Below, piece after piece: positions 48,912-59,065 of a stretch of 64,000 nucleotides of DNA. Below the pieces are notes generated by a model that had not been told where the DNA came from, ran no database searches, and saw nothing but the letters and a program-made list of their open reading frames with translations. A program made the translations under genes and the position numbers. The DNA is from Parus major (Eukaryota > Chordata > Aves > Passeriformes > Paridae): positions 130,994,196 to 131,058,195 of the forward strand of contig NC_031769.1 of the NCBI RefSeq assembly GCF_001522545.3, read 5' to 3'. Position 1 is the first letter of the stretch, and each line of letters opens with the position of its first letter.

Positions 48912-49060
48912 GGACGGGCGGACTGTCGGGGCGGGACCCGGGCTGGCGTCACCTCTCCGGGGGCGGGACCGACCCCCCGCCTTCCCCCGCCGCGGGGGCC
49001 GGGGTACGCTGGGCCGGGGGAGCGAGGCGTGTGTCCCCGGCGGGCCCCTCGCCCTGGCTG

Positions 49061-52000
49061 GCACCGAGGGTGCTCCTGGAGCGGTCAGGTCCTTGGTTAT
49101 TTTCTGTCACAAGTCAGGGCAGGGACACCGTCAGAATTCCCCTGGGATACCGGGCAGGTGGTTACCATACTTGTCTTCACACGACATCTGGCATCTGTGC
49201 TTCTGTCATGGCTTCCACTAACCCGAGAGCTGTTTTGTGTCACTACGGCTTTGAGCAGGTGGAAAAAGAAACCAGGGTTTAATGGTCAGCTAGAGGCCTC
49301 CTTCACCGAGTTAGCAGTCCGACAGCTCGCCCTGTTTCCTTGGGCATTGGTAAGCTGCTCATAATGCTCACCAGAGGAAACTAATTACATTGCATAGCTG
49401 GCAGCCTCAGTCTCCCAGCAATTTCAGGCCTTCAAGAATCCTGTAAGTAAATACATGGATGGAAGGCTTTAGCTGACCCATATAATTCACACAGAGTTTC
49501 ACTGAAGCTCTGGGACATCTTCAGTGCACCTCAAAGCCTTTAGTTCTTTCATAACAGCCTTATGAGGTTGCATTGCTCAGCTGCAATGGGAAAAGAGCCA
49601 CTAGGAGATGAGATGACTCAGTTAAAAGTCACAAAACTTTCATGGTGGAACTGTGGATGAACCCTTATCTACCAGCCTGGCTCTGCCATGTCAATTTTAC
49701 TAAACCACACAGGGCTGATTTTAGAAAAATTAATTCCAGCAATCACAATTCTTTCCAGACACTAAAATATGTAGTTATGCAGTTCACTGAAACCCACCAA
49801 AAGATATGCTTGTTCTGGAAAGCACTTCTTCGTCTCAGGGCACATTTATTTTAAATGGCATGTTAGTACAATTTGCATTTTTTTTTTTCCAAAGCAAATT
49901 TTGGTTTGTTTAACTTTATAGCAGAGAGAATTTAGAAAAGGAGGGAATAGATACACACCTGTCATCTCTTCAGAAAAAGAATGGGACTGAGGCTCCACAG
50001 CACATAGAGATGGAGTTTGTTTATTCTTTTCATCTGTTACCATGTTCTCTTTTGCAAATAATGTTAAATGAGGAGGAAATTAACTGAGAAATATATGCAG
50101 TCTCATTATCATGTCTCCTTTTTTTTTATGTGATAACAGCACTAGTAGCTTGTGGATAAAGTTAGTAAAAGCAGGTACATTGATTAGGAAATCAGAAAAC
50201 CTCTTACATACACTTGCAACAAACCCTGTATTGAAGACCAAAAATTCAAGTTTATAGTTTACACCACTGTTTTTTCAGGTGTGTTCTGTGTATCAGTGAC
50301 TTGCCTGTATTTTGAGTTCCCATTCCAGAATGCAAGTGCAGGAAGAGGGATCAGAGTATATTAAAAAACAAACCTAAACTAAACCCCCAAACAAACAAAC
50401 AAAACCAAACAAACAATAAACCCAAACCTAATTAAAAAAAAATAAAGCTATAGAGAGATAGGAAGAGAAATTTAGGCAGAGCTTGGTTATGGCAAGTAGT
50501 TGTGAATCATTAACAGGCAAAGAAAGGAGGAAGGGATAGAGGGGAGGACAAAGGTTATATATACAGGTAAATACAGAAGAACAATCCAGAAAGCTGTATT
50601 CATTAAGAAGGTATATTTTTCAAAACACATCTTAGGAAGGGATATAAACTAGGAAAAGGACTTGACTAGTTTGGAGATGTTACTATGTATTTTATATATG
50701 TTCTTAGAGGTCTCCTGTTGGTAATACTTAAAGATATCCCAGTGATAAATAAGTGATCTCACTGACACGTGTTACTGCCACATTCATCTTCCCAGGAGAG
50801 TTTTTGTTTTGGTAGGTAGGGGATGTTTTTAATATTCTTATCAGGAGTAAGAAAACAGATGGACTATTTAAGAGGAGTGTATAGTCACGTAGGACAGGAA
50901 AAAGAACTTCAGATTGATATGCAGTTAACTGGGGGATCTGTCAACTATTTTAAAAGTGCATGAAGGGAGAGAGGATTTCCTGCTCGTGAAGGAAGCAGCA
51001 CTTAAAAACAGAAACATAAACTTCATCCTCTCAAATCTACTGGAAAAAATAGAGTGGCACACTATTAGGAAGAGTACAAGACTGAACTGTGTAGTCACTT
51101 TATACAAAATAAGAAAAAAATGGATGAATGCTTTATACAGTGTTTCTGCTACCACAGGTAGAACTAGAAAACTGATGCGACAGCTCAATGTATATATATT
51201 TATATTAGCAGTCCTGTTTTGTCTGGAGTGGCAAAATATATAAAAAAGCTTATATAAAATTTCCTTCTGCCTCATTTATCTGCACTCAGTCTTAATACCT
51301 GAATTCCTAAAATTGTATGGCTCCATCTCCACATTTCATATATTAGTAGAGTAAAAATTTGCATTTTCTGCTCCAAAGATAGAAAGTCAGCAAAGCACAA
51401 AATGCAACTCCAACTCTGAGTTCCCCTTACTTCCAACTGTGTGGTATTTCTACCATATTTTGAGGGTTTTTTTGCCTCCAGACTTTCCTTTCAGTATAGT
51501 TCACAGCTGGATGTAGACAAAATCAGGTGTTATTCCTATGACACAGATAAACCGGAACAGGAAAGACATCCTTCCCCGCCTCATATTTTGCAGTGCAAAA
51601 AATACTCACTAATGAGGTACTCACTAATAACCCTGGTGGCCAGGAGCCCCAGATTTGTTTGGGCAGATGTCTGAGGGCTACACAGCCTGATGACTTTCCT
51701 TGCTAATCCCAAGTATTTCCCTCTCTTAAGGATGTATTTCTAAGGGCTCTTTTCTCCTCTGGTTTTCCCATTTCCTCTTCCTCTCAGATGCACCCTCTAT
51801 CACTACTCATCAGCATTGGGGTCGGATTCCACTCCTACAGTGAGAGAATGAGATTATTTCCTCCTCCATCTCCTCTTCCTCTTCCCCCACTGCTGCCAAC
51901 TCCTGCAGCGGTCAGTGTTTTTTCTTAAAGCCTCAGGTGCAGGAATTATGTGTTTACGCAGGAATTTCATCTTCCATTGAGAATAAAATGTTCCTAGCAA

Positions 52001-52944
52001 CTGCAAAATCAGTGCAACAGAAGACAAATATAAATAACGATCCACCTTTCAAAGTAGGGAAAAGGTTGCTTCAATTTCTGAGTGCTTGGACTTGAGAGCA
52101 TGTTCCCTGTTCCATCTCCTTTTACATGTAGTGGCACTCAGTATAGTTGGCATTGGGTATAACTAAAAATCTGAAGGCATCCAGCTGTAGCACTCAGCTC
52201 TTGGGGTGGGAGGAAAGAATCAGTCCAAAGTGCATTTTCATCTGAGCTGCTCAGGGCAGGAATGCCTGTACAAAGGGAAGAGGCATGAGAAAAAGAAAAT
52301 GAAGGCTGTGATAGTTCTGGATCCCTCATACCCAAAATGACAAAGAAATACTAGAACTTCAGTACTCCCTCTTTTTAGTAAAGTAACTTGTATAAATAGG
52401 ACCTTGTAGTAGTATCAACTGATACTCCGATCTTCAGACCTTTTTTATTGCTGCATACTTTGGAGCTATCACTGTTCCAGCCAGTTGACAGAAATGCTGA
52501 TAACCAGCTGGAGGATGATTCATAATTATTAAAAGCTCAGAGGTGATGGGAGGAAAGACATCTCTGCCTTAGCTCACTGGGACAGTCACCTTTCACCTAT
52601 ATTTACTGACTATTTTTCTGGATCAAAACAACAGGGACAAAAATAAGGTTCCACCTTTATTGGTTTCAGAGGAGTGTAATACCTATGGAGACTAGATACA
52701 GAATAGATCTCATATCCACACCAAGTAGTTTACACAAAGTTAATGGAAACATCAGCTCCAAGCACTACATAAAGTCATCATAAGTAAGTAAAATTAAATT
52801 TGGGTTGTTTTACAAAGACAAAGAGGGAAAGAGCAAGAGAAGTCAGTCTCGGTTTAGGTGTATTCAGTGATTTAGCATAAGCTGATTGCAGTTCAATGCT
52901 CAAATGATATCAGCTCCAAAAAACCTAGACTAGATGGGCAGAAA
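49061..52944. other. Intergenic, upstream of AZIN1
   Basis: AT-rich beyond the CpG island. An AAAC-type simple repeat at 50383-50428. No coding exon recognised. A divergent antisense transcript from the AZIN1 island would lie here, but nothing in the sequence shows it. Confidence 0.65.
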
Positions 52945-53538
52945 CTAAGGGAAAAGAACCAGCCAGCAACCAAGTATCACACCACTGTTCACTCCCTCAC
53001 CAGTGGCATTGGGAGAGAATCAGAACAGTAAAAAGCTGGAGAACTCCTGGGTTGACATAAAGACAGTTTACTAGGTAAAGCAAAAGCCACTCACACAAGC
53101 AAAGCAAAACAAGAAAAGAATGAATCACTGCTTCCCAGGGGCTGGCAGGTGTTCAGCCACGTCCAGGACAGCAAGGCTCCATCAGATGTAACAGTTACTT
53201 GGGAAGATAAATGCTGTCACTCCAAATGTGCCCCCCTCCCTCTTTCTTCACCCCACTTTTTTTACTAAGCATGATGTCATATGGTCTGGACTATCCCTTT
53301 GGCTAGTTTGGGTCACCTGTCCTGGCCGTGTCTTCTCTCAATCTCCTATGCACCCGCAGCCTCCCTGCCAGCAAGGCAGCATGAAACACAGAAAAGTCCT
53401 TGGCTCTGTGTAAGCATTGCTCAGCAATAACAAAAACATCACTATATTTGCAGCCCCGTGTTCAGCAGAAATCCAAATCATAGCCCTTTACCAGCTACGG
53501 TGAAGAAAATGAACTCTACCCTAGCCAAAACCAGCGCA
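52945..53538 (-). mobile_element. Solo ERVL-type LTR, minus orientation
   Basis: Reverse complement of the LTR family seen at 8.3-10.9 kb: GAACTCTACCCTAGCC, CCAAAACCAGCGCA at the 5' end, GATGTCATATGGTCTGGACT and GTCACCTGTCCTGGCCGTGT. The right edge (5' end, TGCGCTGG) is clear. The left edge near 52945 is approximate. Confidence 0.8.
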
Positions 53539-55366
53539 ATCCAAGCTACTAAATAAGGACTATTTAAGAGAATATTCAGCTATGAGCATTACTTGAGAGT
53601 CTAGCCACCTGCATGCCTACTCCACATTAAATGATAAAGAGAACTTGAAAGTTTTAAGTCTCTGCAACATGATACAGACTTTTTACCACAGGAAATGTGC
53701 CCAAGTTGAAATCAGGTTAGGAATTACTTGGGTTCATTGTGTGATAGATATTGAGCTGTGTATTAATCACATCCATTCCAGTTCCTGTTATCCATGTGCA
53801 ATGGATCATCACTAATACCTGAAGGGTCAGCTGGACACCAAAGGTTATGCCTCTGTGGAATTTATAATTTCTCATTGCAAATATCTCTGAATTGGAGAAG
53901 TGGCATGGAATTTCCCTGTGTGGATAAACAGGGGGCATTGGTTCCCAGAAGAGTGAACTGGTCAGCAGCGATAAATCAACTTTAAAACACAACAGTCCAA
54001 ACACTGAAGCAGGATGAAGTGGTCTGTGTACCATGCAAGGAGGTTAAAAGTATGCATATCATGTGCTGTGACTGATGGTTACTGAATGGGGAGATTCTTA
54101 TTAACCTTTTTTGGAATGAATACTCTCTCTGTTGTCACTGGTTGCATTTGCAAGAAGTTTTTGTTGCCAGATGTTTATTCTCAGCCCTGTACTCCTTGTG
54201 TAAGTAGTCTTCCTCAAATGTGATCCTAGCTTTATGCAATGATTAAGATTTTTCAGGCTGCTTAGCTTGCTAGTTGTTCTTGACAGTCATGTCTCAGCTT
54301 TCTGAACATGCACATGTTCAGCTCATGATTTCTAGTAACAGCATGTCCTAATAGCCTCCAGTTTTGCTGAGCTTCCAGGCTGCTAGGGCATTTTGTCAAG
54401 AGTAAAGACTCACAGACTTCAAAAGAAAGATTTTCAGCTAACCCCTGGAGAAGCACTTTCTACTTGTCAATGTCTTTCATCACCCTCCCAGATCTGAGAG
54501 GTGGCGATGATCCCCCCCTTGTTATCCAAGAGCAGCAAGAAGGGAAATGGTCTCAGGGTCTTCAAACAAGTTGTTTGTCACCATGTTTTTGAGTGCCTAA
54601 TTGTACTCAACCGAATTTGATCTTCATCTCAGGAAATTGTGTCTGTGCCTTCTATTCTTTCTCTCTAGGGCCTGGGCCTCAACTCTGAGATTTTTACCTT
54701 GCAATTTGTTTTCCAGCCTCAGTCTTTCTGTGGTCCTCAAAAATGGGGAAGGAAACCCCTTTTTCATTTTGTTGCCGTTATGATCCCTGATCTTGTTCAA
54801 GACTGGAGAAGATTTTCACTTAGGAATGTGGAGCTATGTCCTGGCTCAAATACATTGTTGGAGGTGAAACAGTAGCTATGGGTATCATCCGCTCAGGGTA
54901 CAGTGTCAATGCTCTCTCCCTGCTTCGCTATTTCCAGCCAAATTTGCAGAAGCAACAGGAAAGTTAGCAAAGCAAGGCAAACAGGGTCGGGTTGTTTTTG
55001 TTACACTCCGTTTCCTTGCAGCTGGTCAAAGTACTCAGTACCTTCCAAATCTGACCAGATAGAAATGTGAGTGAAAACTGAACTTGAAGTGAGCACCAGA
55101 TAAGCCTAGAGCAGTGTCTTGTGTTTGATGCCCTTTGTCCTGCCCTGCTTCATCAACAAGAGTGAACAGCCTTTAGTGCACACTCAAACCAGAAGTGCAA
55201 AGCCAGAAGACCTCACCTATTTTTAACATCTCCCAGGCCCCAGGGAAAGACCCCAAGGAGGACTTTATGCAGGACAATGGAGTCAGTCCAGCCAGGAAGC
55301 TCCAGGACACAGGGGGTGTAGCCAGGGCCCCATTGGGTATCTGCAGAGCAGGAAGACCAAAGAGCT
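53539..55366. other. Intergenic, no gene recognised
   Basis: No supported exon, repeat family or RNA gene seen. Confidence 0.65.
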
Positions 55367-55421
55367 GCTGAGCTGAGCTGAGCTGAGCTGAGCTGAGCTG
55401 AGCTGAGCTGAGCTGAGCTGA
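55367..55421. repeat. Pentanucleotide microsatellite (GCTGA)11
   Basis: Eleven perfect GCTGA units, equivalent to GAGCT in another register. The minus strand reads as Ser-Ala-Gln-Leu-Ser style low complexity and is not a gene. Confidence 0.97.
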
Positions 55422-56853
55422 ACCTTCACTCCCAGGCAGTCCTCAGGGCTTCTGGCCCTCTCCCTGCCATGGTGTTCTGCATCGTCTGTACCTCTGCTTT
55501 TTACCTCCCTGCAGAGAGCTCCCAGGACAGGGGACAGAAAACTGCCCAGCCCCTGCAAGCTCAGCCACTGCAAGGAGCAGGGAGATGGTCTGATTTAAGG
55601 AGCTATTACTGGTACCTGTAAGCACATTGCAACGGATGCTTCCTGCTTACTTACTCTGCATCTGTTCATGAAAAATACCACCAAAACTAGACTTGGGCTG
55701 TTAACTTTGCCTGGTGCTCTTAGACTGGGACTTGTTTTGTTTTATTAGATGCAGTTTTGCAAAGGGGCAGATAATTGCTGTTCCATGTTGAAATTAAAAT
55801 AATCAAAAAAGCCACAATCAACTTTCTTGTCATGTATCATTTTCTTGCATGATTTAGAATTTGTTTCCTCTCTTCTCTCCTGATGGGAAATGTAGGGCAG
55901 AGACCCAACACAACATCTGGGAAGCTGCTTTAGTCCTGTGGCTGAGTTGGATCATCAGCTCAGGTGCCACAAGAGCTGGGAGGAGAGATGGTTGCCCCCA
56001 TGTCATCCATCATGGGAAAAAAATGCCCAAAGCAACGTGAATTTAAGGTTACCATCTCCCAGATGGCCCTTTACTCAGAACATCCTAATATGTTGTTAGT
56101 TATGGAGCAGGGCTTTGGGCTTAAGTTCATTGTGAGAAACCAAAGGCATGCTTACCATTCTCTGTAAAGCAGTGGAGTTTAAATGAATGATTATAATAAT
56201 AACTATGGAGTGTGTTTCTGAGGTTTTACTACATGTAAACGCAATCATAAGTGTAATCAGTGTCAATGACTCCCATTTAATTCTCAGAAAAAGTTTGCTT
56301 TTAAATACCGCACCAGATTTGACACGGTCAATGATAAATGGAATGCAATTAGTTCTACTATTTGCTTTGATGATATGCTAAATTATTTCTTACAACAGAC
56401 CATTTATTATCCAAAGCTGATGGTTATGCTCTTGCATTTAACAAGTATCTTAAACCATGTCAAACTGATAAGTTTCAAAATTAGATACTAAAGACTAGGA
56501 AAAAAGTGATTCCATGAATGAGTTTCAGCTAATAAATCCTTGTCAATGCTCATGTTATAAAATCCTAAATTGGAAGAGTTTTGTATATATTTCTCATGAT
56601 TGCACAAATAAAAAAATAATTATGCTGCCTCTTAGTGATTTGCAGTCACTTAATGGATATTTAATCTTAAGAAAAATGTTCAGATTTAAGTGTTCTTTTT
56701 AACATAATGCATCTTCTAATTGTTAACAAGACAATTATTACTTTTTTTTTTTCCCTCCAGAAATGTATTATAAGCTTACCATGATAATTGAAAAAATTAA
56801 TGAAGAGAGTGTAGTACTTCAGAAGACAAAAGTGATTTCCTAATTTTTCACTT
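55422..56853. other. Intergenic, no gene recognised
   Basis: AT-rich. The part 56180-56480 has several homeodomain-type motifs (for example TGATAAATGG and ATGCAATTAG), but nothing supports a specific element. Confidence 0.6.
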
Positions 56854-57923
56854 TGTGTTGGTTTCACATGGCCTGATTTTGGTAGCAGGGCAGCCACAGA
56901 GGTGGCTTCTGTGAGAAGCTGCTGGAAGCTTCCCCCATGTCCAGCAGAGCCAATCCCTGATGGCTCTGAAGATGGATGGGGCACTGGCCAAGGCTGGGCC
57001 AAATAGAAATTATGGTAATTCCTCTGTGATAACAGGTTTAAGAAGAAAAAAGAACAAAGGTGTGGGGTGCAGATCTAATTCCAGCCAGAGAGAAGAAGAA
57101 GAGGTGAGAACATGTGAGGGAAACAACATGGTGACACCAAGGTCAGTGGAGGAGGAGGGGGAGGAGGAGCCAGAGCTGAGATTCCTCTCAGCCAGTGGTG
57201 AGACCATGGTGAAGCAGCTGTGCCCCTGCAGCCCAGGGATCCATGAGGGATGCAGAGATCCACCCACAGCCCATTCAAGAGGTGCCCATGATGGAGTGGG
57301 TGGAGGCCTGGAGGAGGCTGTGATCCAGTGGGAAACCCAAACAGAGACAGAGGGCCCTGCTTCCATGCTGGAGCAGCCTGTCCTTGGAGGGCTGCACCTC
57401 GTGGAAGAGTGACCCATGCTGCAGCAGTTTTGGGAGGGCTATGTGCCCGTGGGAGGGACTCACATTGCAGCAGTTTTGGGAGTACTGCTGCTCGTGAGAT
57501 TGGATCCATGTTGGAGAGGTTCGTGGAGAACTGTATCCTGTGGGAAGGGACCCCATGGTTTCACAGGGGAACAACTTCTCTCCCTGAGCAATGAAAGAAA
57601 ACCTTAGGTGATGAACTGACCAAAACCCTCATGCCCTGTCTACCTGAGTTGTCAGTGGGAAGGAGAGCAGTGTTGGGGGAAGAAAAAGTGTTTTTAAGGG
57701 CTTATTTTACTTGTCATTTTCCACTTATGATTTTGTTAGTAATAAACTCACTTTGTATCACTAAGCTGAGCCTGTTTTTCTCTCTGAGTGTTTTCTCCTG
57801 GTCCTTATCCCAACTCATGAACCCTCTGTTAAATTTTCCTCTCCTCTGTCCATCTGTAGCATGGGAGGGTGAGTGAGCAGCTTTTGTGGGTGCCTGGGAT
57901 TTGGCCAGAGTCAAACCACAACA
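56854..57923 (+). mobile_element. Solo endogenous retrovirus LTR, 1070 bp, with perfect 5-bp target duplication
   Basis: Bounded by TGTGTTGG and CCACAACA (imperfect inverted ends, TG...CA). Flanked by CACTT at 56849-56853 and CACTT at 57924-57928. An AATAAA polyadenylation signal lies at 57741-57746. No retroviral gene is present, so the internal part was lost by LTR recombination. It is a different family from the ERVL-type LTRs elsewhere in the window. Confidence 0.88.
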
Positions 57924-57928
57924 CACTT

Positions 57929-58916
57929 ATATTCAAATTTCCTCCTATTATCAAAAGGCAGGTCTGTCCCATCTTGATTTATTTTACTGAATGTTTCAAA
58001 ATAATGCAGGCAGCAAATTCTGGTTGTTGTTACAGAAAATTCCTATTTATAAATTCTTATTCATAACATGAATAATGAGGGGTTACAGAAATGGGCAATT
58101 AAATCCTCTTTCAGTGGTTACCTTAATAACAGCAAGCCAGGCCTACGCCAGGTTGCTCTGCCCCAGTCACCCTGCACATATTTGTCTGCCCCCTCCCAAA
58201 CACCTCGTGCTCTCCCTGTTCTTCCTCCCTTCCTTCCACACCTGGCTGCAGCCCCTCCATGCACATCCCTAAATCTTATACTCTTCTGCCACTTCCTTAA
58301 TGTTCTTCCTTCTATTTACCTAATTCCTCAGAGATTTTTTTCTCACTCTAGTACCTTCTCCCATTTTCTGAACTCCATGTCTTCTTCCTCCTTGTGTGCA
58401 GGAGTTATTCTTCTCAACAGTTCAATCCCCTTGAAGATGATAGGAGGAGTTGACACTAGGGTTGAAAGGAAACTTAGAAAATATACCAGTGTGTTGCCCT
58501 GAAAACTCAGTTTTTCAATCTTGTTGACATAGTTTCTAAAGACTTTCCCAGGACAGTAACTGTAAACATAGATATGTTACATTCTTTCTGATACACGTCT
58601 TTTGATGGACATCTCTCATGGCCAGTGCAGTTGGGAAGGTGTTAACCTGACTGTTCAATCTCTGGCTGTAGTCAGAAACCAATAAATTCTTAGGGAAAAA
58701 GTTCTCTCCTTCCTTCACCACACCTCGAGCTGTGTCCATGTGACTCATTTCATGTCCAGCAGCAACACCAGTGTTTCACAATGAACACTTAAAAACACCA
58801 CAGATATCACACTGGTCTCTCTAAAATCTTAAAAATTAACAATCATGGATTGCCTGCCCCTTTTGCCAAGGACTCTGTAGAAATGAAAATGGCATCTTAG
58901 CATTTTTCCTTAGGAG
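57929..58916. other. Intergenic, no gene recognised
   Basis: Pyrimidine-rich part at 58190-58400 on the plus strand. The open frame there has no recognisable domain. Confidence 0.6.
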
Positions 58917-59065
58917 AAAAGAAGTGCTCTAGACAGTCATATCATCCTTCCAATTTTGCTGTCCATACAATGTCTTTATAAATTCTAAATTTCATAAAAT
59001 TTAGGAAGACATTGTATGGACAGAAAAATTGGAAGGATGATTTGAATGTCTAGAACACTTCTTTT
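58917..59065. repeat. Long inverted repeat forming a near-perfect hairpin
   Basis: Left arm 58917-58976 and right arm 59006-59065 are inverted copies with 56 of 60 positions matching. The pairing continues inwards (58983-58992 with 58997-59006, one T-G wobble) to a four-base CATA loop, after a six-base bulge TATAAA on the left. The total is a stem of about 70 bp. Candidates: a MITE-like element, a hairpin RNA precursor, or an inverted duplication. No protein frame is involved. Confidence 0.9.

Larger units (their letters stand above)
47380..49060. promoter_or_regulatory. CpG island over the AZIN1 promoter, exon 1 and 5' part of intron 1
   Basis: Strongly GC-rich with many CpGs, in contrast to the AT-rich flanks. 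It covers the TATA promoter and exon 1 and runs about 1.2 kb into intron 1. Open frames here on both strands (for example 47470-48219 plus) are by-products of high GC and have no recognisable domains. Two YY1-type motifs lie within it at 47904-47913 and 48074-48083. Confidence 0.85.

Noticed and set aside
48528..49064. 178-codon AUG frame on the minus strand covering the conserved upstream frame
   Set aside because: Its AUG and first part lie upstream of the TATA box and so are outside the transcript. Only the part after the AUU is supported.
55283..55573. Ser-Ala-Gln-Leu-Ser repeat protein
   Set aside because: Translation of the GCTGA microsatellite.
56960..57509. 135-150 codon frames on both strands
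   Set aside because: They lie entirely within the 1070-bp solo LTR and show no protein family.
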